Shown here in pieces: positions 1 through 6,720 of a stretch of 6,741 nucleotides of DNA. The notes under the pieces were generated by a model, which worked only from the letters and a program-made list of their open reading frames with translations, did no database searches and was not told the origin of the DNA. Position 1 is the first letter of the stretch. Each line of letters starts with the position of its first letter. The stretch comes from Bacteroidales bacterium (GTDB taxonomy: Bacteria > Bacteroidota > Bacteroidia > Bacteroidales > VadinHA17). The stretch is taken from positions 1 to 6,741 of the forward strand of contig DOZA01000031.1 in assembly GCA_003518245.1 (NCBI GenBank), in the 5' to 3' direction. A program made the translations under genes and the position numbers.

Positions 1-439
1 CAATATAATCAGGCATGATAATAATATATCCCAGACCTGCATTTACATTGAGTAGGGAATAAAGTGAATTATTGGGATTAACACTAGGGGCATTTGAGTG
101 ACAAGTATTGGTGCCGTTCTGAAAACTGATAATTGGGAATGATCCCCTGGTGTCAGGGATACTCACCAGCCCGGATGCTATAATTTCTTCACCCAGGAAA
201 CTTGTTTTATAGCTTATTGAGTAGACTCTGGCACCATATGAAATATTGTCTGCAAGTTCTGATATTTCAGGATATACAGGCTGTAACAACTGTAAACTGG
301 AGACAATATTATTACTTGTATAAGCCCTGAGTTGCCTGTGGTTTTTGAGGTAGGCATGATTAAAATCCTCGGATCGTTCACAGCTGTATATTAGTGACAG
401 CAGAAATAAAACTACGACAGGAATGATTTTCTTTTTCAT
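1..439 (-). CDS. Lipoprotein alpha/beta hydrolase (secretory-lipase-like), N-terminal part only
   Basis: My own reverse-strand translation from the ATG at 439-437 stays open for 146 codons to the window edge, so the 3' part is missing. Residues 1-20 form a lipoprotein signal peptide: KKK, a hydrophobic stretch, then LIYSC with Cys20 as the lipidated residue. It is followed by ERSED, whose acidic residues after Cys vaguely resemble Bacteroidota surface-export signals. The mature part has VYSISYKT, ASGLVSIP, QNGTN (107-111), NAPS and GYIIIMPDYI (138-146). This order of an oxyanion-type NGT turn followed by a GY...PDY strand is what I know from bacterial secreted alpha/beta hydrolases related to secretory lipases. 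The nucleophile Ser, Asp and His would lie beyond the edge, so activity cannot be judged. A peptidase or esterase is equally possible. The start is 27 bp after the stop of the Fur-family gene, which suggests one transcript. No clear Shine-Dalgarno is seen, as usual in this phylum. Confidence 0.75.
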   Translation of the reverse strand, partial: MKKKIIPVVVLFLLSLIYSCERSEDFNHAYLKNHRQLRAYTSNNIVSSLQLLQPVYPEISELADNISYGARVYSISYKTSFLGEEIIASGLVSIPDTRGSFPIISFQNGTNTCHSNAPSVNPNNSLYSLLNVNAGLGYIIIMPDYI

Positions 440-466
440 CTTTTTAAGGCAGTAAGTTAGGTTCTA

Positions 467-913
467 TCAATCTTTTTTGTCCTTACTGACACCATAGATA
501 TATAGAGAATGATACAGTGGTGTGAAATTATTCAACTCACAAGCTGTATTAACGATTTCATGTATTCGTGGATCACAGAATTCAATAACCTTACCTGTCT
601 CATTATCAATTAAATGATCATGTTGGCCACAATTATATGCTTTCTCAAACTGGGCAATATTTTTACCGAATTGATGTTTGATAACAAGATTACACGAAAG
701 CAGGAGGTCTATTGTATTGTATAAGGTAGCCCTGCTTACCCTGTAGTTCTTATTTTTCATAAAGATATATAGTGATTCAATGTCAAAATGTCCTGATCTT
801 GAGTATATTTCATCCAGTATGGCAAATCGCTCAGGTGTTTTCCGATGGCCATTCTTCTCAAGATATTCAGTGAATATCTGTTTGACGGTTTTTTTGGTTT
901 CTTCACTAACCAT
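467..913 (-). CDS. Fur-family metal-responsive transcriptional regulator
   Basis: This 148-residue protein has normal length for the Fur/PerR/Zur family of metal- or peroxide-sensing DNA-binding regulators. The winged-helix part (about 10-90) includes [13 protein letters not shown] and the recognition helix region [12 protein letters not shown] (60-71). The dimerisation/metal part follows, with QHDHLI (97-102), [11 protein letters not shown] (107-117) and HSLYIYG at the end. By alignment from memory to E. coli Fur, the regulatory-site ligands are retained as His42, Glu90, His98, His100 and Glu111. The structural-zinc CxxC is replaced by Asp103 and Thr106, and there is no C-terminal CxxC. In the second site Gln97 and His118 replace the usual His and Glu. 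The metal specificity (Fe, Zn, Mn or peroxide) therefore cannot be assigned, and no gene symbol is given. The gene lies between rel and a lipoprotein hydrolase on the same strand. A perfect inverted repeat ends 10 bp upstream of its start codon and may be its own operator. Confidence 0.92.
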   Translation of the reverse strand: MVSEETKKTVKQIFTEYLEKNGHRKTPERFAILDEIYSRSGHFDIESLYIFMKNKNYRVSRATLYNTIDLLLSCNLVIKHQFGKNIAQFEKAYNCGQHDHLIDNETGKVIEFCDPRIHEIVNTACELNNFTPLYHSLYIYGVSKDKKD

Positions 914-923
914 ATTTAAACCA

Positions 924-946
924 CATTTAAATAACTAATTTAAATG
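924..946. promoter_or_regulatory. Perfect 9-5-9 inverted repeat, candidate Fur-family operator
   Basis: CATTTAAAT (924-932) and ATTTAAATG (938-946) are exact reverse complements separated by 5 bp. The site ends 10 bp before the start codon of the Fur-family gene. A third ATTTAAA tract lies at 914-920, directly against the ATG. Many Fur-family genes are autoregulated through A+T-rich palindromes close to the start, so an operator is plausible. In RNA the same sequence could form a weak 9-bp hairpin in the leader. The sequence does not match the E. coli Fur box closely, and A+T-rich gaps produce such repeats more easily than average, so this remains an inference. Confidence 0.45.
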
Positions 947-957
947 ATTTTTTCTTT

Positions 958-998
958 AATGCAAAAAAGATATAGTGTTTATGAATAAAGCCTGTTTT
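958..998 (-). promoter_or_regulatory. Candidate fur promoter region sharing two blocks with the clc upstream region
   Basis: Read on the minus strand, AAAACAGGCTTT (998-987) is followed after 21 bp by TTTGCATT (965-958). The same two blocks occur on the plus strand upstream of the ClC gene with a 22-bp gap. The first block overlaps the rel stop codon. TTTG of the second block fits the 3' half of the Bacteroidota -7 consensus TAnnTTTG, but the TA half is absent here; an alternative 7-of-8 match, TATCTTTT, lies at 972-965. No good -33 element is seen at the usual distance. A start of transcription near 955 would put the inverted repeat in the leader. Confidence 0.3.
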
Positions 999-3243
999 AT
1001 TTAAAATCTTCAACCCTTTTCACCTTGTCTACTCCGTTAATATTTACCAGTTTCATTATCAAATTATTGAGGTCTTTTGTATGATGAATATATAGATCGA
1101 TTGTTCCCTCAAATATATTCTCATGTACATTTATTGTGATATTCCGCATATTAACGCTCAATTCACCGGATATCATATTTGTAATATCATTAACAACACC
1201 GAGTCTGTCAATACCTTCGAGGTGTATTTGAGCAAGGAAGGATACCATTTTATGTATAGTCCATTTTACGGAAATAAGCCTGTCTCCTTCGCTCGACATT
1301 AATCTTATTGCCACAGGGCATTTAGGTTTATGAATGATTATTTTACCATCAGGGGCAAGATATCCTATTACTTCATCGCCAGGAATTGGTTTACAGCATT
1401 TGGCAATTTCATAGTCTGGCTTTTTATCATCTATGCTTTCCCTTATGAGGTAAGGCATTTTTTTATCAATACTACTGGTTACCTGTTGTTTGTCATTTTC
1501 TTTTGTCTCTTTGTGTAATCCTGACATTCGGAGTTCCCAGTATTTTATTAACCGGCTGCTGGGGTTCCTTTTAAGTATTTTCTTTATATTATCCAGGCTG
1601 ATAATACCATTTCCTATTTTAGAGTACAGGTCATCCCTGCTTATACATTCATAACTGGGAAGCAGTTTATCATAAACCTGTGAATTATGTGTTATCTTAA
1701 GTTCATTAAGTTTTTCTTCAAGTATTTTTTTACCTTTCTTCTTAAGATCCTTTATTTCGGCCCGTAAAGCATGTTTTATAGCCGATTTTGCTTTGGCTAC
1801 GGTTGCATAATCCAACCATTCTTTCACCGGCTTTGTTTTATCACTTGTAATTATCTCAACCTGGTCACCGCTCTGCAGGGTAGTATTTAATGTTTGAAGC
1901 TTGTAGTTTATTTTCGCACCGATGGCATTATTCCCTATCTCCGTATGAATTTCATATGCAAAATCAAGCGCGGTAGCACCCTTTGGCAGTGTAATTATGT
2001 TTCCTTTAGGAGTAAATACCATTATTTCCGATGAGAAAAGATTCATTTTAAATTCATCCAGGAATTCGATTGGATCGCTATTGGGATTTTCAAGCATCTC
2101 ACGGATTTTCTTTATCCATTTATCCAGCTCGCTTTCCTGCGTATTATCCCCTTTATATTTCCAGTGAGCAGCATATCCCCGCTCTGCGTAATCATCCATT
2201 CGCTTACTCCTGATCTGTACTTCTACCCATCGTCCATGAGGCCCCATAACAGTAAGGTGAAGAGCTTCGTATCCATTAGCTTTTGGCCTGCTTACCCAGT
2301 CACGTAACCTGTCAGGCTTAGGCATATAAATATCGGTTATAATAGAGTATATATTCCAGCAGTTTGTTTTTTCAGATACTCCCTTTAAAGGTTCAAAGAC
2401 AATCCTTACGGCAAGAATATCATATATTTCTTCAAATGGAACATTCTTGGTCTGCATTTTTTTCCATATAGAATATATGGATTTAGGGCGGCCGGTTATA
2501 TCAAATTCCAGTTTTTCAGCTTCCAGACGTTCTATTATTGGCAGTGAGAACCTGTTGATCATAGCCTGGTTCTTTTTCTCACTATGTGCCAGCTTCCTGG
2601 TTATCTCATCGAATATCTTGGGGTGACGGTATTTAAGGCTCAAGTCTTCAAGTTCTGTTTTGATTGCAAAAAGGCCCAGCCTGTGTGCCAGGGGAGCATA
2701 CAAATAGATTGTTTCCCCGGCAACTTTCATCTTCTTTCTTTCAGGAAGCGAATCCAGGGTTCGCATATTATGCAGGCGGTCAGCTGTCTTAATAAGAATG
2801 ACCCTGATGTCATCAGAAAGAGTAAGAAGCATTTTCCTGAAATTCTCAGCCTGCTTTGAAGTATTCCTGTCATCATAATTGCCTGGTATCTTGGTAAGAC
2901 CATCAATTATGGATGTAATTTTTGGTCCGAAATGTTTCTCAATATCTTCCAGGGTATATTCAGTATCCTCGACAACATCATGAAGAAGGGCTGAGGCAAT
3001 AGATTTAGCACCCAGGCCAAGCTCAAAATTTACAATCTTAGCTACCTCTATCGGATGAATGATATATGGTTCACCTGATCTTCTGCGCATATTCATATGC
3101 GCTTTGTTGGCAAGGTTGAATGCCTTGGTAATAAGTTCAATACACTCCGTTGTATTGCAACGTGTAAGGTTATCTTTTAAAGCGTTAAACTCTTTATTGA
3201 TCAGCGCGAAATCTTCTTCCGTGAATATATTCTTTTTCCCCAT
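997..3243 (-). CDS. rel: Bifunctional (p)ppGpp synthetase/hydrolase (long RelA/SpoT homolog)
   Basis: This 748-residue cytosolic enzyme makes pppGpp/ppGpp from ATP plus GTP or GDP and hydrolyses it, setting the stringent response. The HD hydrolase domain (about 45-200) keeps His63, His88-Asp89 and Glu92-Asp93 in LLHDVVEDT, plus Asp155 and Asn159 in IKTADRLHNM, so hydrolysis should work. The synthetase domain (about 245-365) has GRPKSIYSIW (251-260), Asp275 and Arg280 in YDILAVRIVF, NGYEALHLTV (323-332) and the catalytic EVQIR with Glu341, so synthesis should work too. A TGS domain (about 406-466) is followed by a helical region. A cysteine/histidine-rich element with Cys616, Cys617, His638 and Cys642 comes next, then a C-terminal ACT domain (about 666-748) for ribosome and regulatory contacts. 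Both active sites are intact, unlike E. coli RelA, so I call it a bifunctional Rel. The length is full, with no frameshift. It has a good promoter of its own and precedes the Fur-family gene by 83 bp. Confidence 0.97.
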   Translation of the reverse strand: MGKKNIFTEEDFALINKEFNALKDNLTRCNTTECIELITKAFNLANKAHMNMRRRSGEPYIIHPIEVAKIVNFELGLGAKSIASALLHDVVEDTEYTLEDIEKHFGPKITSIIDGLTKIPGNYDDRNTSKQAENFRKMLLTLSDDIRVILIKTADRLHNMRTLDSLPERKKMKVAGETIYLYAPLAHRLGLFAIKTELEDLSLKYRHPKIFDEITRKLAHSEKKNQAMINRFSLPIIERLEAEKLEFDITGRPKSIYSIWKKMQTKNVPFEEIYDILAVRIVFEPLKGVSEKTNCWNIYSIITDIYMPKPDRLRDWVSRPKANGYEALHLTVMGPHGRWVEVQIRSKRMDDYAERGYAAHWKYKGDNTQESELDKWIKKIREMLENPNSDPIEFLDEFKMNLFSSEIMVFTPKGNIITLPKGATALDFAYEIHTEIGNNAIGAKINYKLQTLNTTLQSGDQVEIITSDKTKPVKEWLDYATVAKAKSAIKHALRAEIKDLKKKGKKILEEKLNELKITHNSQVYDKLLPSYECISRDDLYSKIGNGIISLDNIKKILKRNPSSRLIKYWELRMSGLHKETKENDKQQVTSSIDKKMPYLIRESIDDKKPDYEIAKCCKPIPGDEVIGYLAPDGKIIIHKPKCPVAIRLMSSEGDRLISVKWTIHKMVSFLAQIHLEGIDRLGVVNDITNMISGELSVNMRNITINVHENIFEGTIDLYIHHTKDLNNLIMKLVNINGVDKVKRVEDFK

Positions 3244-3267
3244 ATGTTCATTTCAATCGCCCGACTA

Positions 3268-3298
3268 CAAATATAGCGAATATTAAGGTCATTATAAA
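3268..3298 (-). promoter_or_regulatory. rel promoter, Bacteroidota -33/-7 type
   Basis: On the minus strand, TTTA (3298-3295) is followed by a 19-bp spacer and then TATATTTG (3275-3268). The latter is an exact match to the Bacteroidota -7 consensus TAnnTTTG, and the spacing fits the usual -33 TTTG to -7 distance. The start of transcription would fall near 3261, giving a leader of roughly 20 nt before the ATG at 3243. The -33 element begins only 2 bp past the final base of the upstream cargo gene, so rel need not depend on read-through from it. Confidence 0.6.
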
Positions 3299-3299
3299 C

Positions 3300-4793
3300 T
3301 TAAAAAGGGGAATCCTGATTAAAAAAAATTGTAACGGTACCGGTTTTTGTAATAGTTATTCCCTCAGGGGTTTTAAGTTCAAGGAACCATATATAAACAT
3401 CTTCCGGTAATTTCCTGCTTCCATGTCTGCCATTCCAGCCCTCAAGGTAATTACTGGTCTTGAATAGTGTGACACCCGCACGGTTCTTGATTATTAGTCG
3501 ATAATAAACAGGGCTGAAGGATAATACCGGTTTAAATATCTCATTGACAGTGTTATCATCAGGTGTAAAAGCATTTGGCACAAAAATATTTAAAGCTTGC
3601 TCAATGCAGGCTGTTCCGGATATGCTTACAGCATTCTCAAAATATGAATTGAAGCCTTCTTGAGCTATTACCTTGTAGCATACATCCTTTTGATCTGTCT
3701 CATACAGGAAGTTATTAAAATTGTCAGTAAATGTAGTATCCATACCGTTAACCGTTGCTATCTCTTCAAAAATCCCTCTATTATGACGAAATACTGTATA
3801 TGATACAACTCCACCTCTCCAACTGTAGTAATCATTCCATGACAGATGAATCAGATTATTGTCCACGCTTATACTGATATTTATAGTTGATGCATAATTT
3901 GAATAAATAACGGGTTCATCACAGCTGTTCAAAGCCGCGAGCCTGTAATAATTAATACCCTTGCCTGGATTATCGTCAGTATATTCAATTTTACCGGTGG
4001 TATTATAGGTTTTATGTATAGTTTCGAAACCTGATAAGGTACCATTACTCCTCTCTATCCTGTACCCTGTATATTCAGTCCCGGGATCAATAGTAAAGGA
4101 CAGATCGACATCTCCATCTTTATTATAACTTGCAAAGTCAGCATTTATCCACTGAGGTGGTATGGGCAGATCAGTATCTGTGCACTTATTATTTGAGAAT
4201 GATGATAATCCGTTTGATAGACCGGCTACAACATAAAAACAGTATTCTGAATATGATTCAAATGATTCAAATGAATATGTAGTATCACTGCCGGGGTTTG
4301 AACCATCTATTATATATGGAGATCCGTTACGGGAATAATATATTTCATATTTATCTACCACCGGGTCACTGCTCAGGTATGGATTCCAGGTAAGCTCAAT
4401 CTTATTTGCGCAGGTATCTATCTGTACATCAAGATATATGGTATTCAGGAAATTTGATAATGGACTTACATTATCTGATGAATCGATTGCAGCAATAACA
4501 TAACTTTCGGGGTAGTATGAAGCATTTGAGCCGGTATTTATATATGAGGTTGCAAATGGCTCATAAACAGTATCTATTGCATATCCTTCTTCATTAAGGT
4601 AGAGGTATATAACATAACCGGCTACATCAGGTGAATCGCTTACTGTCCATTGTAATGTAGTGTGGCCTGTAAAAGGATCAACAGAAACCAGGTCAAGAAC
4701 AGGAGGTAATGGGCGTTCAGTGTCCTGTGCAGGCAGATATGCAGTACCTGATATTATTAAAATAATTAATATCGCTTTTATATAATTTCTCAT
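3300..4793 (-). CDS. Secreted fibronectin III-like protein with type IX (type B) C-terminal sorting domain
   Basis: This 497-residue protein begins with a Sec signal peptide: basic N-terminus, hydrophobic AILIILIISG, and probable cleavage at LPA before Gln23. The body looks like four fibronectin III-type modules at roughly 30-117, 118-205, 210-300 and 303-396. Each shows the pattern L.W......V..Y.IY followed by a YCFYVVA-, YYRLAA- or VCYKVIA-type strand. The modules are weakly conserved, so their borders are approximate. Residues 403-492 form a gliding-motility-associated (CHU_C, type B) sorting domain: IFVPNAFTPDDNTVNEIFKP (403-422), YYRLIIKNRAGVTLF, GWNGR and LPEDVYIWFLEL. In this family such domains direct export through the type IX system across the outer membrane. 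No catalytic domain is visible. An adhesin, matrix or structural role is possible but unproven. Six cysteines (128, 185, 204, 291, 372, 396) could form disulfides after export. No T9SS machinery gene is present in the window. Confidence 0.85.
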   Translation of the reverse strand: MRNYIKAILIILIISGTAYLPAQDTERPLPPVLDLVSVDPFTGHTTLQWTVSDSPDVAGYVIYLYLNEEGYAIDTVYEPFATSYINTGSNASYYPESYVIAAIDSSDNVSPLSNFLNTIYLDVQIDTCANKIELTWNPYLSSDPVVDKYEIYYSRNGSPYIIDGSNPGSDTTYSFESFESYSEYCFYVVAGLSNGLSSFSNNKCTDTDLPIPPQWINADFASYNKDGDVDLSFTIDPGTEYTGYRIERSNGTLSGFETIHKTYNTTGKIEYTDDNPGKGINYYRLAALNSCDEPVIYSNYASTINISISVDNNLIHLSWNDYYSWRGGVVSYTVFRHNRGIFEEIATVNGMDTTFTDNFNNFLYETDQKDVCYKVIAQEGFNSYFENAVSISGTACIEQALNIFVPNAFTPDDNTVNEIFKPVLSFSPVYYRLIIKNRAGVTLFKTSNYLEGWNGRHGSRKLPEDVYIWFLELKTPEGITITKTGTVTIFFNQDSPF

Positions 4794-4809
4794 TCTTATG
4801 CCTTACTTG

Positions 4810-4817
4810 CAAACTTA
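4810..4817 (-). promoter_or_regulatory. Candidate -7 box for the T9SS cargo gene
   Basis: On the minus strand TAAGTTTG (4817-4810) matches TAnnTTTG exactly and lies 16 bp before the ATG of the cargo gene, leaving a leader of about ten nucleotides. No convincing -33 TTTG is found 19-21 bp upstream, so the call rests on the -7 box and its position. Confidence 0.4.
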
Positions 4818-4822
4818 ATTAA

Positions 4823-4864
4823 AAAACAGGCTTTTCAGGTTGTTATTGTTTTTATATTTGCATT
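4823..4864 (+). promoter_or_regulatory. Candidate clc promoter region, with the two blocks shared with fur
   Basis: TATATTTG (4853-4860) matches the Bacteroidota -7 consensus exactly and ends only 5 bp before the ClC start codon, so the transcript would have almost no leader. AAAACAGGCTTT (4823-4834) lies upstream. This block and TTTGCATT (4857-4864) recur in the fur upstream region at nearly the same spacing. A classical -33 TTTG is not seen at the expected distance; the nearest candidate is TTTT at 4832-4835 with a 17-bp spacer. Confidence 0.45.
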
Positions 4865-4865
4865 T

Positions 4866-6638
4866 ATGACAAAGAGGAGCAAGATCGACAGATTTCTTAA
4901 CTGGCGTAAAAGGAATATCGGCGACAGAACCTTTGTTATAATAATGAGTGTGATAATAGGTATATCGGCCGGTATGGGGGCTGTCATTATTAAGAGCCTT
5001 GTCCGGTATATCCAGAGGCTCCTGACTCTGGGATTTAATCTTGAGCATCACACTATTTTCTATCTCCTTCTGCCAGTGCTTGGTATACTGGCAACAGTAA
5101 TATTTACAAAATATATCCTTAAGCAGGAAGTAGGTCATGGTATTCCAGCAGTTTTGCATGCTATCTCTAAGAGCAATGGCAAGATAAAAGGGCATAATAT
5201 GTTTTCTTCCATTATTTCCAGTGCACTTACTGTAGGTTTTGGTGGATCAGTCGGACTGGAGGGACCTGCTGTGGCTACCGGGGCTGCTATTGGATCAAAC
5301 CTGGGGAAACAATTCAGACTAAGTTATAAGCAGGTTCTAACCATGCTGGGTTGTGCATCAGCTGCAGCTATGGCGGCCATCTTTAAAGCTCCTATAGCCG
5401 GTATTGTGTTTGCCCTGGAGGTAATAATGCTGAACCTTTCAATGGCCTCGCTGGTACCTTTGCTTATATCCAGTGCTACTGCAGTATTGACATCATACCT
5501 TTTCCTGGGCCAGAACTTCCTGTATACTTTTACCATAAGACAGGGATTTGTCTTTGGTGATGTACCCTATTTTATACTTCTTGGAGTCTTTACCGGTTTG
5601 ATATCTGTTTATTTTACACGGGTATATATTTATATAGCAGATAAGTTCCAGTTAATAGAGAAATGGGGCAACAGGCTTCTCATAGGCGGATTATTGCTTG
5701 GTGTGATGATATTTATCCTTCCGGCTTTATTTGGTGAGGGTTATGAAGGAATAAACAGTGCTCTTGCCGGTAAGTATACTTATCTTTTTGAAGAATCGAT
5801 GTATTACAGGTTTAATGATAGTGTACTGGCCCTTGTTCTGGTACTTGTTATGCTTATAATCATGAAGGTTGTGGCCACATCGGTTACTTTTGCCAGTGGT
5901 GGAGTAGGGGGAATTTTTGCACCTACTCTTTTTACCGGGGCTCATGTAGGTTTGCTATTTGCAATATTGCTCAATTACCTGGGTTTCGAGGTTGAAGCAA
6001 GTAATTACGTTCTGGTTGCTATGGCAGGTATGATCGCGGGCGTTATACATGCTCCTTTAACATCAATATTCCTTATAGCTGAGATAACGGGCGGCTACGA
6101 ATTGTTTATACCTCTTATGATCACATCTACTATTTCATATGCTACACTGAGAATATTTGTCAGAAACTCAGTATATACTTATCAGCTGGCACAGAGAGGA
6201 GAATTGATTACTCATGATAAAGATAAAGCAGCCCTGTCACTGATGGATGTTTCAAGCCTCATTGAAACAAACTTCAGTACCGTATCACCAAATGCCACCC
6301 TTGGTGACCTTGTAAAAATAATATCCCGCTCATCCAGGAATGTTTTTCCGGTAGTCGATAAAAATAATTTATTTCTCGGAGTTGTATGGGTAAACGATAT
6401 AAGGCATATAGTCTTTAAACCGGAATTATACGATAATATTTATGTACGTGAATTAATGTTTATGCCTTCACCCACAGTTACATTACAGGAGTCAATGGAA
6501 GATGTGGCGTATAAATTCCAGACTTCATCTCACTATAATCTTCCGGTACTGGATAATGGAAAATATATTGGTTTTGTTTCCAGGGCGAATGTATTTTCAA
6601 AATACAGGTCTATGATACGTAATTTTATGGAAGAATGA
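4866..6638 (+). CDS. ClC-family anion channel or H+/anion transporter with C-terminal CBS pair
   Basis: This 590-residue inner-membrane protein has the ClC permease core (about 20-440) and a cytosolic CBS-domain pair (about 454-510 and 518-582) that in this family often binds nucleotides and regulates gating. The anion-pathway motifs are GHGIP (90-94), GLEGP with the gating glutamate Glu132 (130-134), and GIFAP (349-353). Tyr437 in SVYTYQ probably corresponds to the central tyrosine (E. coli Tyr445). The internal proton glutamate of E. coli ClcA (Glu203) aligns with Val186 in FALEVIM, as in animal ClC channels. It is therefore open whether this is a channel or an exchanger. The length is normal for bacterial ClC-CBS proteins. 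I chose the ATG at 4866 because it gives a typical short basic N-terminus (KRSK...NWRKRN) before the first membrane helix; the next Met (27) would remove it. The gene is divergent from the cargo gene, and no Shine-Dalgarno is visible. Confidence 0.95.
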   Translation: MTKRSKIDRFLNWRKRNIGDRTFVIIMSVIIGISAGMGAVIIKSLVRYIQRLLTLGFNLEHHTIFYLLLPVLGILATVIFTKYILKQEVGHGIPAVLHAISKSNGKIKGHNMFSSIISSALTVGFGGSVGLEGPAVATGAAIGSNLGKQFRLSYKQVLTMLGCASAAAMAAIFKAPIAGIVFALEVIMLNLSMASLVPLLISSATAVLTSYLFLGQNFLYTFTIRQGFVFGDVPYFILLGVFTGLISVYFTRVYIYIADKFQLIEKWGNRLLIGGLLLGVMIFILPALFGEGYEGINSALAGKYTYLFEESMYYRFNDSVLALVLVLVMLIIMKVVATSVTFASGGVGGIFAPTLFTGAHVGLLFAILLNYLGFEVEASNYVLVAMAGMIAGVIHAPLTSIFLIAEITGGYELFIPLMITSTISYATLRIFVRNSVYTYQLAQRGELITHDKDKAALSLMDVSSLIETNFSTVSPNATLGDLVKIISRSSRNVFPVVDKNNLFLGVVWVNDIRHIVFKPELYDNIYVRELMFMPSPTVTLQESMEDVAYKFQTSSHYNLPVLDNGKYIGFVSRANVFSKYRSMIRNFMEE

Positions 6639-6720
6639 TTGGGAAATGAGAGATACTCCTTCGCTACCACCTTTCTTAAAACTATGGCGGTCAAGAAAGC
6701 TTGGGAGGACACAGTGAGGG
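6639..6720. other. Non-coding stretch after clc, higher in GC than the other gaps
   Basis: No supported gene is seen here. By hand count about half of the bases in 6656-6720 are G or C, clearly more than in the other intergenic gaps. It contains one 7-bp inverted repeat, CTTTCTT (6671-6677) with AAGAAAG (6693-6699), but the 15-bp loop and lack of a following T-run argue against an intrinsic terminator. A 23-codon frame (6646-6717) is too short to support as a gene. It could be a dispersed repeat or a remnant of a lost gene. Confidence 0.4.

Noticed and set aside
984..1001. AATAAA...TTTATT as a terminator between rel and fur
   Set aside because: The stem has six A-T pairs only, with no G-C pairs and no proper T-run, so it is too weak to call.
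3270..3284. Inverted repeat AATAT-N5-ATATT in the rel promoter
   Set aside because: Five-base A/T arms are expected by chance in this A+T-rich gap, and they overlap the -7 box.
1330..3286. Plus-strand open frames of 62-91 codons (1330-1518, 2584-2859, 3059-3286)
   Set aside because: All lie antisense to rel with its intact domains; their translations show no recognisable family and no separate promoter is evident.
4815..5195. 126-codon minus-strand frame overlapping the divergent gap and the 5' end of clc
   Set aside because: It is antisense to a well-supported ClC coding region, resembles no family I know, and is best explained as a shadow frame.
5324..5945. Minus-strand frames of 70-72 codons inside clc
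   Set aside because: They are antisense to conserved ClC membrane segments and have no recognisable content.
4866..6638. Fluoride-specific ClC subtype
   Set aside because: The protein has ordinary GHGIP, GLEGP and GIFAP motifs and a CBS pair, and I see no fluoride-clade signature or fluoride riboswitch upstream.
6671..6699. Inverted repeat CTTTCTT/AAGAAAG as a clc terminator
   Set aside because: The stem is only 7 bp and mostly A-T, the loop is 15 bp and no T-run follows. An alternative pairing of ACCACC with GGCGGT competes with it.
6646..6717. 23-codon frame after clc
   Set aside because: It is too short and has no start signal or family match that would support a gene.
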